From Taeniopygia guttata (lineage: Eukaryota; Chordata; Aves; Passeriformes; Estrildidae): a stretch of DNA of 64,000 nucleotides. The notes beneath the pieces are model-generated. The model was not told where the DNA came from and made no database searches. It worked only from the letters and a program-made list of their open reading frames with translations. Below are positions 33,056 to 45,889 of this stretch, one piece after another. The stretch is from assembly GCF_048771995.1 (NCBI RefSeq), contig NC_133063.1:10022001-10086000 (forward strand), given 5' to 3'. The position numbers and the translations under genes are program-made. Each line of letters starts with the position of its first letter. The stretch's first letter is position 1.

Positions 33056-34330
33056 CCCAGAATCATAGAATGCTTTGGGATTTCAGGGATACTAAAGACC
33101 AGCTAGTTGCAACCCCTGTGCCGTGGACAAGGCCACCTTGTCCAAGGTTGTCCAAGCACTGTCCAACCTGGCTTTGAACACTCCTAGGGAAGGGACAGAT
33201 GCAGCTTCTTTAGGCAGGCTATGCAAGTGCTTCAGCACCCTCACAATCAAGAATTTCTTCCTAACATCTAATCTAACCCTGTCTTCTCTCAGTTTGAAGC
33301 CATTTCCCCTTCTATCACTATAGATCTTTGTAGTGTCCCTGTCCAGCCCTCTTGTAGCCCCTTTAGGTACTGGAAAGGGCTGTAAGGTCTCCCAGAGCCT
33401 TATCTTCTCCAAACTGAACAAGCCCAGTTCTCTTGCCTGTCCCTCATAGCATAGGCATTCCATCCATCTGATCATCTTGGTGGCCTCCTCGGCACTTACT
33501 CTAATAGGTCCGTGTCCTTCCTATGCTGGGAGGACACAGAGCTGGATGTAATGTTCCGGGTGGTGTCTCACAGAGCAGAGTGAAGACACACCTGCTGCCC
33601 ACTTTGCTGGTGATGCAGCTCAGGACACAGTTGGCTTTCTGAGCTGTAACCCCAGCTTTGTTGAAGCTGTTGAGGTTCCTGTGGGCCAACTTGTTGAGCT
33701 TGTCCAGGTCCCTCTTGATGGCATTACACTCCTCATATATGCCTCCTGCTCAGCATGGTGTCAAAGCCAGGGACCTTGTAAGACTAGAAAACTGGACAGG
33801 ACAAACACAGATCAGGCCAATGTGGTCAATCAAACGTTCTCCGTTTATTAGTTAGAAGATGGCAGTTTATATACACTTCAATATAGTTTACGGTTTACAA
33901 AGGCACTCTCATTGGCAAGCTAACATTGTCTTTGTCTTAAGGTGGACTAAACTCCAAACTATAAACCTATACTAATTCACACCCAGAAAGGTGTGCGTCA
34001 CATCCACACCTTAATATAATTTCTAACTGTGCCACAAGCTCTTTTTCTTACTGCGTTATACGCTTTCAAGTTCTCACAAGGCCCATATCTGAGGCCTAGG
34101 CTGGAGTAGCTCAAATCTCATTCCAGACATAAATCATGCCCTCTCTCTCTCAGAAATTCTGCAACATGGTGTCACCCCCAATTTTGCTGAGGGTGCACTA
34201 GATCCCTCTGTCTTATGTCCTTGGCAAAGATGGCACCTGTTCCAGTATGGGCCCCCAAGAAACACCACTTTTCTCTGAGGCCCATAGGGACATTAAGCCA
34301 TTGACTACTACCATCTAGATATGCCAGTCC
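33056..34330 (-). mobile_element. CR1: CR1 LINE 3' portion, split by a solo LTR
   Basis: The plus strand starts AGAATCATAGAATGC, the reverse complement of the CR1 terminal octamer region. It continues through the typical 3' region and, after an interruption at 33759-34163, into upstream CR1 sequence around GCTGAGGGTGCACTAGATCC. No intact reverse-transcriptase frame is present, so it is a 5'-truncated dead copy. Confidence 0.85.
33759..34163 (-). mobile_element. solo LTR nested in CR1
   Basis: 405 bp from TGTCAAAG to TTCTGCA, flanked by GCATGG (33753-33758) and ACATGG (34164-34169), a 5/6 match. On the minus strand a TATATAAA box and an AATAAA signal occur in the order expected for an LTR. 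The CR1 sequence is continuous across the insertion. Confidence 0.75.
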
Positions 34331-34334
34331 AACC

Positions 34335-37300
34335 AATTCCACTTCCATTGAATAGTTCCATCAAACCCACTTCTCTCCCATTTAGAGCAAAGGATGTTGT
34401 GGGGAATATTGCCCCAGATCTGTAGCTTTTCCCTTATCCATGAGTGTGTTCACTCCATCACAGAAGACCACTACCACTTCACCTGGATGAGTGTCTGCTG
34501 GTTGGCCCCTTCGTCCTCCTGAGAGAATTTTTTTGCCACCCAGGTTCTTGTGGGCTGAGTCATTCTCAGAAGGCATCTCATGAGACGTTTGTGAGGTATA
34601 CAGCACACACTAGGTCTGGGAGCCAGCACAGGAACATGCAGCAGGACAGCAACTGCCTGTTCAGTCACTGAGCTTGCTGCTTGCTGCGAGGAAGTGGCAA
34701 ATCTGCAACTTCCCCACTGTGCTCCATCAGCCAACCTTTTCTCTGGTCAGAATGAGCTGTCCTAGACACTGTATGAATATGATAAACAAAAAGGCAATGA
34801 GCTAAATGTTATTACTTCTCCTTCCTCCTTCAACTGTCTGTATTAACTTCTTTCTGCTCTCCAACAAACTGATCACCCAAAATACAAACTTAATGTGTCC
34901 AAAAACAGTTTACAAAGTTTTAAAGAACAACACTTCTATTTTTTGCTGGGTTTTGGGGTTTTCTTGGTTGATTGGTTGGTTTTGGTTTTCTTGTTTAGTT
35001 TTTTGAAACATATCTGCAAAATGTATAATTAACATCCTTAGGAAGAGTGCTTCTGGTACTACCTCCTCTTCCACTCCCCAGTTTGATGCACATTTCCTTT
35101 TCCTCCTGCCCTCTTTTTATAGTGGTCTACACTAACATAGATCAGAGTGCATCTACGTTAATGCAGATTATAGCACATTCTACATTAATGCATAGGTCTT
35201 TTCCCTCCCACTGATTGAATGAACTCTAACTGGTTGTACCTTCAGGCTGTACCAGTCCTCTGACTGCATATCATCAAACTGTACATTTTGCATTAATGTC
35301 TTAGGCAGAAATTGTGCTAGGCACTAAGAGTTTTCCTCTTCTCATGTGATGAATGCCTGGTCAGTCTTTCACTTCTGATACCTCTGGTAGCACATCCCAG
35401 TGTTTGTTCAAAAGCTTTTCAATCACCACAGCTGCAGCAGGATTTCCTGTATGAGGAGGTACTGTGGAAATGGCCCTGGAGTCCTGGGGGCTCTTGGCTG
35501 ATCGTGGAGCACGATGTGCAGAGAAAGGCAAACTCCAAAAAATAATGACCTGAAAGAATAGATATTCAACTGGGGAGTCAGATCCACAACCTGGCTCCAT
35601 TCACAGAGGTCTTTGCCAAACCATTCTAAACTCATTTCCACATTAGAAGGATGGGTCTTTGGGTGTATCTCTTCCACTTCCTTTGTTCTCCACTTTCACT
35701 GGAAGCAGAGAATTAGAACAACAAGAAAAAATACAAAATCTACCTTTTCTGATAAAAGAAACCCAACAACAAAAGAAGTCTTTTGCTCTGCTTCAATGTT
35801 CTCCCTTTCTAGGCTGCAATTTTTTTTTTTAAGCTCACAATTCAACTGGACCAGGTGGACAGTATAAATTAGAGCTCAACTGGTGTTTTTCAGTAAATGC
35901 ATGCTTGGGTTTATATCTGAGAATTGGTGTAAAGGGAGATGATTACTACAAAAGCTATTCTCAAACTTTAGAGAGAGTTGGGTAGTTGAGTAGGTGGGTA
36001 GGTAGGTAGCTAGATATCTGGACAGATGAATTGACAGACATAAAAAGCTGCCTTTATGTAACATACAAATTTAATACAATTTTGTATTAACCCTAGGATG
36101 CTTGGCCATTAGAAATGTAAAGAAAATAAATACATATGTTAGTTGTATATGTAATTTACAGGATACAATGGCTAGACCTAAAAGGAAATAGCATAAAAAT
36201 TGGACAATACCATCTCAGTTGCCCTTCATCATGAAGGAAAATTAGCAGTATTTAATCAAATAAACCATATTTCAGGAAAGCCCCCACACCTTTGATAAGG
36301 AGGACCAGGAGAGAGAATTAATGCGCTATGCAGCTAAGAGTGCTTACTGAAGTAATGATAAATTGACTCCCTGTTGGAGACTCTGAAATGGATTTTCATC
36401 TTGCCAGCCTTGTGGAACAAGATTCATCACTTGAAAGAACAGCAATGGTAGCAGCAAAGTCAATAGCATGTGACAGATGTGTATTGAAGCAATGATTTAA
36501 GAAGTTCGGTGTATAAAATGAATTATTAGGCTCAAAATGGGTTCAAAAGTCCTTGCATTTCATCACTCTGTAGGAATGTAAGACAATGGGAAAAAAAAAA
36601 TTCCTTGTTTCAAGTAAGTAAGAGGGATTTTTTTCCTTGGAGTTTCGTGCATGCAACCCCATGTGCACTGGAATATTGTCTAAGCTGAAAATAACTGCAA
36701 ATGATTCTGTGAAGGCAGAACTTCCTTAGAGATCTTGCCACTTTCATGGTCTTTTGAATTGCAATAACCAAAACAGAAGTATAAAAATTCTTCATCTGAC
36801 CTTTGATGACTGTAAACAATCAGAGTCTCTGATAAAATAAGGCAGAGTCACTGGTCATGCTAACGAGGTATCAGCAGTTTGGCTTTGAGCCTTGTAGTAT
36901 CTGTTTCTCCACACAACTGGACTTGCTGCTGTTGGCAATCAACATGTTGGAAGTGGTTAACACAAGTAGATTGAGATACTACTCACCACTTGCCCTACCA
37001 GACTAGCAGGAAATACATAATTTATCCTCCAGGCTTTCATATCCTCAGGGTATATATCCGTATTTTGTTAGAAATTGCTGGAAGATCAAATTTAAACCAC
37101 ATTTTGTTATTTATTTAGTAGTGTAAAGAAGGAAAAGAAGATCACAAAATATTGGGGAGAAAATACCTGTAAGCCATAAAAAAGAATCTGACACAGATCT
37201 GTCTAGCATTGCTAGATTAGCTTTCCTTATTCACTAGAAGAAAACTGTAATCCAACATCATGCTCTGTAGAATGTCAGTAGAATGTTCCCTGAGAAAACT

Positions 37301-38330
37301 GATTACAACTTGTTCATCTGTAAATAAGAAGTTAAAAAGCAACATTTTTCTCTTTTGCCAGTTTTACTTGCTGGTAGTATCCTTCTCTCTTACATATACA
37401 AGTGGTACAGAGTATTAAAGAATAAAAAATCCAAAATAAATATGTCTTGTGTCTTTTCCAGGGCTATTCTAGGCGTGCCTAGTGAAATATTTATTTGCTT
37501 TTTGTTAATTAGTAAATGACTCTTAATTTTCTGTGTCACATGCAATATCACATTAACACAAGCTCTCTCAGCGTGCCCTTTTTCTTACATGTGAATATAA
37601 ACAACAGATACCAACTCAGTGTTGCCAGGTGTGGATATTTATCATGGTACAAACACAAGAAGGACAGTTAAATCCAATGCCCATCTGCTAGGACATTTAG
37701 ATACAAAGAGAGCTACCAAGCTGCAGCCTACTACAGAAAAGGTAATGGAGTGAGCATTCAAATGTTCACATTGAATGTTCACATTTGACATGTTTAGCAT
37801 ATCAAACACATGCTAAAACAATGTGTAGAACTGTGATTGTATTCAGTAGACAGACAAGGGCTTGTGCAGGCATACTTTATAGCATGGCACAAAGGCAAGA
37901 GCTGCTCATCACCCTGAATGAATCCCTTGATATTCCTCACTCCAGGATATGGCAGTATTGAATTATTTGCATTGGAAAATACCCTTAAGATCAAATCCAA
38001 CTGTAAACCAAAAACCTTGTTATAAGTGCAAATCCAATTATTTAAAGTTTCCTGCAGGGTGAGGAAAGGTATTGCTTTCCCAGGTGCTGCAGAAATGCAT
38101 AAACCAAGAATGATTCCTGACAACAAAACAATGAAGGAAATATCTAGCAATGAGTGCGATCCAGCAGGGGTCTAACCTGGGATGTTTCCTGTTTAACTTG
38201 TGAGCAATGGGCAAAGCAAAGAAGAACCACCGTGACACTTGCAGATGATGGTAAACTAGGGAAGAGGAGGAGGAGAAGAAGGAGGCTGAAGCGAGCCTCG
38301 GTCACTCCGACTGAGTCGGGGGCTTCGGGC
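34335..38330. other. AT-rich intergenic DNA, no firm gene
   Basis: Apart from one weak exon candidate at 35361-35549, no domain, long frame or known repeat was recognised. Short T-rich and GATA/GTAG-like simple tracts occur, for example near 35980-36010. Confidence 0.5.
35361..35549 (-). CDS. possible terminal exon, unknown protein
   Basis: A TTTCAG acceptor is followed by 62 open codons and a TGA. The translation is not low-complexity and ends with EKLLNKHWDVLPEVSEVKD. No domain was recognised and no upstream exon was found, so this may be a chance frame. Confidence 0.2.
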   Translation of the reverse strand, partial: VIIFWSLPFSAHRAPRSAKSPQDSRAISTVPPHTGNPAAAVVIEKLLNKHWDVLPEVSEVKD

Positions 38331-38337
38331 ACGCGAT

Positions 38338-38802
38338 GTTGGTAATAAAGAGACGAGTCTTCCACCAGGCGAGAGTCTCTCAGGCGGCTTTATTCTGAGG
38401 GCTTAGGTGAGGGAAGGCGAGGGAGGTGAAGGGACGCAGCCACTCAGAGGGCGAGCCAGCTCTGAGAGCCCCGAACCAGGGCGGGGCAGGGTTTATAACT
38501 GTAACAGGGAAGGAGGGTCAGAGTACAGAGCATCCAACCGGGTGAGGGTATGAGGGTGGACTCAAGCAGGAGTGACACGGCAACAGCCAACTGGGATAGA
38601 GGGAAGGAGTGGTTTCGGGGGAAGAACCAATGGGGGTACAAAGAACCGAGAACTTTCCCGAACAAAGGGAAGGAGTACAAAATGATTGACGTAAACTAGG
38701 GGAAGGGAGAACAGATAACTGACAACACGGGAGGTGGGAAAACTACACATCTGTGGCCTCCCATGGCAATGCAGGGAGGTCACCAACCACACCCCCTCCC
38801 AC
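38338..38802 (-). mobile_element. LTR, minus orientation
   Basis: Read on the minus strand it starts TGTGGGAGGGGG, has a TTATAAACC box, then AATAAAGCC, and ends CCAACA. This is a complete U3-R-U5 order over about 465 bp. No matching target duplication flanks it, so it may be one LTR of a longer degraded element extending left. Outer limits are by pattern only. Confidence 0.6.
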
Positions 38803-38809
38803 AGGAGGC

Positions 38810-39620
38810 TGTCATTATGTACAACAGCAGGGCTGCCATCCACAGGTAGCAGAACTGGGGGGAGAATGAGCTAAAAGGAATCCTATCACATTCAGCAAGG
38901 ACAAAAGGGATTATCACTTCTGCTGCACATGTCACAGCACAAATGGATCCTGCATCCACGTCCTGATCCACAAGTCAAGATGCAAATTGGCAAAATTCAG
39001 GGAAGGCCTCCATAAGAGTGAGGCTGAGGCATTGCCTCTGATAGGTGAGGCCATGGATCCAGGACTGGTTCACTCTGGAGCAGAGGTGGCTGTAAGGTTT
39101 CTGAAAGCACCTTGAGGCTATGGGATGGGATCATGGGCTGAGGCCATGCTCTTCACAGACGTGGCTCACAGGAGAAAAGAGAAGGTGGCATCAGCTGAAG
39201 CTACAGAGGCTTGGGCTGGAAATAAGGAAAAGCTTATTACAACATGGTGGAGTGAGAGTCCAAAGAGGTATTGCATCCTTTAACTGGTAAAGGGCCAGAC
39301 AGCCTGGTCTGACCCAATGAATGGCCACAATTTGAGCAGGAGGCTGAAGGGGAGATCTTGTGAGGTGACTTGCAGCCTGAATGGTTCAGTTCTAAATTTT
39401 CCATGGCTGGTGAGCTCATCGACATCCCAGAGGTTCATTGTAGGGTCACCCCACCTGTCTGAGGGACAGAGGGGTGGGGCTGGCGCGGCTCTCGCGCCAC
39501 GGCCGCTGGGGCTTGGCGCTCCCCCTCGTGTGTCGCCACTGTCACCGACTGTGCGCGATGGAGGAGCTTCCCCCACTGCCATCAGCCCCGCCCCGGCTGA
39601 CCTCGAGGTTTCAGGCCCTT
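38810..39620. other. no gene seen; GC-rich patch at the right end
   Basis: Sequence of unknown origin with a CpG-rich patch at about 39475-39600. No exon or known repeat was recognised. Confidence 0.4.
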
Positions 39621-39629
39621 GAGTGATTT

Positions 39630-39900
39630 ACTAAAATATGAATATTGATCTAATATTGATATCCGACTGAGACGGACAAAAACTCTCTAACAGTTTAAAG
39701 CTAAAAAGTGTATGTTTATTAGAATGGCTGGGCAGTATGTGGGATAATTCCCTAATGTGCACTGCAAAAATCACAGGTATTACAAAGCCTTTTTATTTAC
39801 AGAAGTCTTGAATACACAAAATATGAATGCATATTCATATTCCTGTCACTTCCTCTGCTCCGCTTCGTATGCTAACTGGCAAAAAGGCTATTAAGCATGC
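39630..39900 (-). mobile_element. probable LTR remnant
   Basis: On the minus strand CTAATAAACATAC lies about 60 bases before a TTTTTGTCCGTCTCAG segment, an arrangement like the polyadenylation/U5 part of an LTR. Boundaries and family are not resolved. Confidence 0.35.
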
Positions 39901-42900
39901 GTAGTTTTGTTCCCTGAAATGAGTCAGGGGTCCATTCTGGGGAGGGGTCTCCAAAAGAAGAAGTAAAATAAGTCTTCCTTGTTCTGACCTTTCTACCCTT
40001 CCCATGCATATATGACAAATGAACCCTTGGTTTTCTTGTGTTTAATGGATTCCTAGAGTATGGGAAGTCTGCATCTGTTTTTGTGTCCCTGAAATCTGTT
40101 TATTACATTCTGTTTCTCATGATAAGCACAGCTACCCAAACATAAAGTTGACAAGCAATGAGTTAATGGATCTGACTACTGTTAACTATGAACAAAGTCT
40201 ATTTATCTACTTCCACTAACTCAGCAACATCTAATTTAACTATTATCTTAACTTTCCTAAGATTCTTCATTCTTCAAAATTAGTGTTTCACAAGGAGGTT
40301 GTTCCTTTGTCCCACCCTGAACTGGCTGCCTCTTTGGAGGCGACTCTATTCAATGGCGATCCTGGGGGGTGCACTGAGAGCTTTTCAGTGCCATCATATG
40401 CCTGAGAGGTAAAAGCATCTTTAGTTAAGTGCTTGTTTATTAAAAGCAAAATTTTAAAAAGAGAAGTGAATCTAAACTATCCCTCATTCTGGAGCATGAG
40501 ACCATTGCTTGGGTTGGCCAGATTCAGGTGCTCATTTTCAAAGGAAAAATGCACACTGTAGATTCATGCACGTAGATGAAGTGGAAACTTTTTTGGTTAT
40601 GTTTTTAATCCTAAGGCGTATTTTGAGAATTCCCACAGAAGGCAAACATTTTTGTTGAAAACCTAGGGAAATGGTTAGATGGAGTTACTAATTTTATGTC
40701 TTCTATGGAAAATACAATTTTTAAACATTTGGTTGGTACAAAGCATGCCCATATTTTATGGCACCTGACAAGTTGTGACTGTCCTTTGCTCAACCTCTGG
40801 TCCTTCTTGTATAGAAAACTGTAAGTCTCATGTGCAGAGAGGGACATGCGAGAGGTCATTCTATTAGAGCACCAAATGCACTCTCTCCTTTTGCTTTGAA
40901 CACAAAGGAAAAGAAAAAGGTTGGCTGCATCTCTTGCTGCTGCATGAGACCTGCCTATTATGTAGGCACTTGAAATGCCATGTTCGTGTATGTGTTGAAG
41001 CTACTCTTTTTTTTATTTTGTCCTCTCAGTATCCTGATGCTTTCAATTAAGTTTCTACATGGGAAATCCTCAGCTGGTGCAAACTTGCCACTAGTGTGCT
41101 GTCTGTGTTGCAATGATTAGTCATCTTCCTCTTGGCTGTCTTTCAGAAAGATGTATATTCTAGTGTATCCCTTACAAAGCTCCAGCCTGGACAAGGCTGT
41201 TCTGTTCAGTGCTGGGTAGAGAGGAGCATGTCCTTGTGCCAGCACACACAGAGGTGGCAGGACTTCCTCCTCAGTGTCCACTAAGTGAATTACCTTGCCT
41301 GCACTTCGAACTTTACCAGTTTTGACAGCTTTTCAGCAGCGTTTCGAGAAGTGCATATTTTCCATTGTTGAAGGCTTTGGCAATTACAGCCCAGATTTCA
41401 TCCTTAGGAATAGAGGGATTAAGCGTGCCAAGGTGTCTTGGTTTTGAGTCCTCATAAGTTATGTGTATGATGAGAAGGTTATTGTTGATCCTGGATGTGA
41501 AGTGGTTAAAGATTTGCAGCTTGTTCTGTGTTGAAGAGTAGTTCAGGGACTACTTGGCCTTTGGTTTGACAGCTTCATTATTTTGATTAAAAATGTCCTT
41601 TCTTTAACTCTTGGCTCTTTCCTGACTTCTCTGGCTGTTTAGCTCCTGTATTGACGCAGCCTTTTTGCATATTTTTATACGGCTCCATCAAAAAATGCCT
41701 ATTTCTATTAATATACACAGGCACTGTCCTTGAAATATTTGAGTAAGAGCAGACTAAAGGTGCGGAGTGTGATCTTTTGGAACTATCCATTTCCTTTTAC
41801 TCAGTGTGATGCCCTTTTGTCTTCTGTACATTCACACGTACCAGTTTTCAAAAGCCTTCTCTTCCTTAATAGAAGGAAATCTTTCAGGCTCTAAACAATC
41901 ATTCATATTCAAGATACTGATGGCTAGCCATTTGCAGAAGAGACTTACATTCTTTAACAAGTGATAATGAGAATATCTTTCTGTCTAAAGTTAAATTCCA
42001 GGTACTTAACTTCAGGCCTTTACTTGCTTAGTGGAACAGAAACCTAACTAGGTTGTCTAGCTTTATAAAGTTTTTTTAATCCTATAAACTTTTGCCACGT
42101 AATAATGGAAACATACCCGTGCAGTAAATGGTTGCCTACAAAATACATATGGAGCGAGAGAGAAGAGCTCCAAAAAGCAAGCCACATGTTATCATTTAAT
42201 AATTATTAAATTATTAATTTGTAAGTAGACCTAGTAATTGTACAAGGTGAGTGAGATTCACAGCCAGAAATTTATGGCTTATGAATGTAGTTTTGCACCA
42301 CACAGACCTGTGCAGTGGTTTGAGCAAGATCTCTCAGTAACAACATACATGTAAGTCCAGTGGTAACTAGGAAGGCACCTTGATTTCTCCCTCTGGGTTT
42401 CTCCTTGTTTCTTACAGCTAGTGTCACAAGCAAGGGCAAAGCTCAGACTGCGAGGACATGTATTCTTACTTGCTGTATTCTGGGTTTTTTTTTTGATTCT
42501 GTATTTTGATTGATAGGTATTTTGTAAGAGTTTGAGTTTCCATTTGTCAAATGTCTGAATTTAAAAGGCTGGCCATGTTAACCATGTTAACAGTGTTAAT
42601 CTTGTGTTACATGTCCTTCCAGGGTGGGGAAGAACAGTTATTACTGTGTCCCAAAAATGATTACAAGAAAATAGCAAGTGATCATTGGGTTTGCTTCTTT
42701 TTTCTTTTTACTTGTATTCATTCAAGAAGAATATTTTGGGTCAGTGTGTGTCTTCAGGAAGTGAGCCTGTGAACATTGTGGTGGAAGAGAGAGCTTCACT
42801 TGACAAAGCATGAGATGTAGGAACAGTGCCCTTAAACCAAAGGACCCTGGTAAGAAGAGAGTCTACATGTTTTTGGAGATGACTGAGACAGCTACTCTGA

Positions 42901-43780
42901 GTCTGACTTCTACAAAAAGGGGAGATGAGAGTAGTTCATCCAAGAGCTGACGGAAGAGTTGAAGAAGCGGTTACTCACTTCACAGGGTAGTTTCTCTGTC
43001 CCAGGTAACAATGTTAGTTAATAATTCATCTCACAATGCCCATCAGTTTCTACCATTTAAGTGAGGAGTGAGGTCTCTTTTCAGTACAGAGAATAAACAA
43101 GCTGGAGTTCTTTTCATGAAATGTGAATGTCTCTGTTCAAAGTTCTTGTGGGTGCCTTTTACAGTGCTAGTGTTGCAGCTTTTTTCAGGATACTTCAAAA
43201 CCTTAAAGTTTTGAAAACTTGGAAGCATTCCTATTCTTTAAACAGAAGGCTTCAAATTTCCAAGGGAGAACCTGCCTTTTGGACCATGTTTTATAGTCTC
43301 TGGTAAAAGTAGAATTGCTAGATGTGCTGCCAGGGGAGACATAAACTAGTTCCAGTGTTGACTCAGTGTTCCCTTTGCTTCCTAGATGTCCATCTGCTGT
43401 ACCTTTCCAGAAAGGCTGCTCTGCATAAGAGGAAGCTACCAAGGGAAAGCCTGTGAAAATAGACCTGGGATCCCTCTCTGTATAGTTACACTTATAGATG
43501 TATTATGTTGTTGTACTTACACAGTTAGAGGTATATGGCTATTTAGATAGATATACTGATATTTGCATGCTTAGACATAGGCCGTACAGTTATAGCAATC
43601 TGCAATAAATTAAATTTTTTAACTGAAATTGATATTTTTCTATTTATATGTAGTCAGCAAACTCTCTGCCCATGTCTCTCTCCTGGGCAGGATGTATCTT
43701 ATCCCTGAGAGTTCAGCTGAGTCTTCCAGGGTGAGCAGGAACAGCAAAATCACTGCTGTCACTCTCTATTGTCCTTGCAG
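39900..43780. other. AT-rich intergenic DNA, no firm gene
   Basis: Mostly AT-rich sequence with many stops in all frames. The only coding-like stretches are on the minus strand at 41313-41790. No repeat family was identified. Confidence 0.5.
41313..41790 (-). pseudogene. possible exon or retropseudogene, unknown protein
   Basis: Two adjacent minus-strand frames look coding: 41587-41790 starts MDSSKRSHSAPLVCSYSN, and 41313-41525 encodes 70 codons including IPKDEIWAVIAKAFNNGKYA before TAA. They are in different frames, separated by stops or by a short intron ending in an ACAG acceptor at 41526. No family was recognised. Confidence 0.3.
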
Positions 43781-43860
43781 ACCCTGAGGGCTGTGGACAC
43801 CATGCTGGAACCAATGGTGCTCAGATCGCCTGCCTCCAGAGTCAATGAGGAGCTGCATTA
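43781..43860 (+). pseudogene. maestro HEAT-like (MROH) exon fragment, tentative
   Basis: A TCCTTGCAG acceptor is followed by LRAVDTMLEPMVLRSPASRV and a stop a few codons later. The wording resembles exons of the maestro heat-like repeat family that is multicopy in birds; this is from memory. The early TAG makes it a fragment. Confidence 0.35.
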
Positions 43861-44217
43861 GATCTCTGAGCTCCAGCCTGTGAAAAGAGTGGACGTCACA
43901 GGGCTGTTCCTCACCCTAGGTAGGAGGGATTGCCCGCACCTGGGTAAGTGGTTCCCAGCCCAGTGCCATGCAGGCAGTGTGCCGTGGGGAGGGTGCTCAG
44001 TTCCCCTAGAGAAGCACCAGGGGCTGGCACCAAGCTCCTTTGGAGTACAGTGGCTGCAGGGGTTGGCATCTGCCTTGCAAAAGGGTTGGCCTGGAGCCTT
44101 TGCCCCAGCTCTGAGAGGGACTCTTGGAGCAAGAGCCTACCAAGACTTCACTCAAGGTCAGAGGAAGGCTTGAGGGACCATGCAAGTCTTCCCAGAAGTG
44201 GAGTCACACCTGCGCAT

Positions 44218-44341
44218 GAGCCTGTGGAGAAGCCAGGCTCCCTCCCCCTCTGCCCACAGCAGCACAGACACTCCCAACCTTTCCCAAGAGCTGCAACACA
44301 ACCACAGCCACAGCAGCATGCCCAGCACTGACACCACTGAT
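44218..44341. repeat. extra copy of a family X internal segment
   Basis: This 124-bp stretch is nearly identical to 45427-45549 (and 2650-2770). It ends exactly where the 10.5-kb tandem unit B begins. Confidence 0.7.
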
Positions 44342-44744
44342 CTGCTGACAAGAGCACCAGAGAGGTGCAAAGCACAAATTAAATACAGAGAAGGAGGAGA
44401 ACTGACTCGCCAATGAGAAAACAGTAAGGAGTGGCTCTTGTACAAAGTGACAATGAGGGTATCCAATGAGGGAGGAAAGGGGAAGGGGCCCCAGGCCCTC
44501 ACCCAATCACCTGACGCTCTGGATGGAAGCTTCAAGATGTAAGGGAAGGCACACCGAGTGACGGACAAGGCATCTGGGAGGAGACAGGGGAATGTCTCTG
44601 TACTTAGAGGGTGATGGACACTTGAGGAGGGATGGGAAAACTAGGGATAAACCAAAGGGGCACAGAGGGGTTCAAGGGGATAAACCATTTTAAAATCGAA
44701 ATACAATGAAAATACAATAAAGTATAAAAACACAACTCCACAAT

Positions 44745-45728
44745 CGGGTACTGCTAATACAACAGGAAAGCAGGAGCAGGGTTGAGGCCTGTCACAAAGT
44801 GGGTTAGGGTAGAATCTGCGGAGGCATGGCCAGTGCCCTCCTGGCAAGGGCACGGAAAAGAAGGGCAGATGGCAGATGGCTGGTGGCTGGCCTCTGCTCT
44901 TGAGCAGGTTCCATCTCCAGTCCTGTCCTTCTCAAGGATAGTGGGTACAGGGACGTGGTGGATGAATACGAAAACTGGAAAAGGAAGTCTGTTAAATATT
45001 GTGCAACTAAAATTTAAATTTAAATGATCATCAAATATACTGTCAATTGCCACAAAACATCGCACAGTAAATGATTTTGAATCATCACTATATGATGACT
45101 ATATATCTATATATAGAGATATCTATACTATATCTATATATTATATCTATATCTATATATTATATACTAATAATGTATCAAATGTACATTGAAACAAAAA
45201 ACCGGAGTCCATGGGAGAGTTTAAAGTCTAGGGGACAAGATAAGGGAAAGGTTAAAATCTAAAGGACATTCTTCCAGGGCATAGCCCCAAGAAGTCCTCC
45301 TGCAGGCCCACAGGCCTCCACAGTGGCTCACGCAGATTCAAACTGCACAAGTCTTCACTCCCACATGTTGGCCTTAGTTCTCGTGGCAGAACTTGCCTTC
45401 CCACTGGACGCTCACCTGTGCCCGAGCCTGTGGAGAAGCCCGGCTCCCTCCCCCTCTGCCCACAGCAGCACAGACACTCCCAACCTTTCCCAAGAGCTGC
45501 AACACAACCACAGCCACAGCAGCATGCCCTGCACTGACACCACTGCTCTGCTCCATTTTGCCCCACTCTGCTCCTCTAGTCACTGCTGCCAGCCTGTCTC
45601 TCCACTAGAGGTTTTGGCCTGGAGGCACCAAGGTCAGAAGACCTTTGCCTACTTCCAGACCATGCCACAAACCCCATATATGGCTTTTCCCACATTTAAG
45701 AAACACCTGACCATTCAGAAGCAAATTT
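44745..45728 (-). mobile_element. family X internal fragment in unit B
   Basis: Matches 2046-2955 in the same orientation, without the LTR. It lies just beyond the 3' end of PAK3-like gene B. The AT-rich tract at 45105-45170 is longer than in copy 1. Confidence 0.65.
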
Positions 45729-45796
45729 AGAGCTTATGCACAGCGTGAGAACAAAGGGAAGCTTCCGGCACAGTGAAGGTTTTATGTATTATCGTA

Positions 45797-45802
45797 TTTA
45801 TT
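45797..45802 (-). promoter_or_regulatory. polyadenylation signal of PAK3-like gene B
   Basis: AATAAA on the minus strand about 90 nt after the stop codon, implying a short 3' UTR that ends before the family X fragment. Confidence 0.6.
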
Positions 45803-45889
45803 TACACTATCAGTCTAAACAAACTAGAAACTACGAGCTATCAACTAGAAACTAGAAACTACAAAAAACATCAATGGCCTCTTGCAGGG

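Noticed and set aside
37794..38150. 118-codon minus-strand frame with a hydrophobic start, looking like a secreted protein
   Set aside because: No recognisable family, no neighbouring exons, AT-rich surroundings; chance is more likely.
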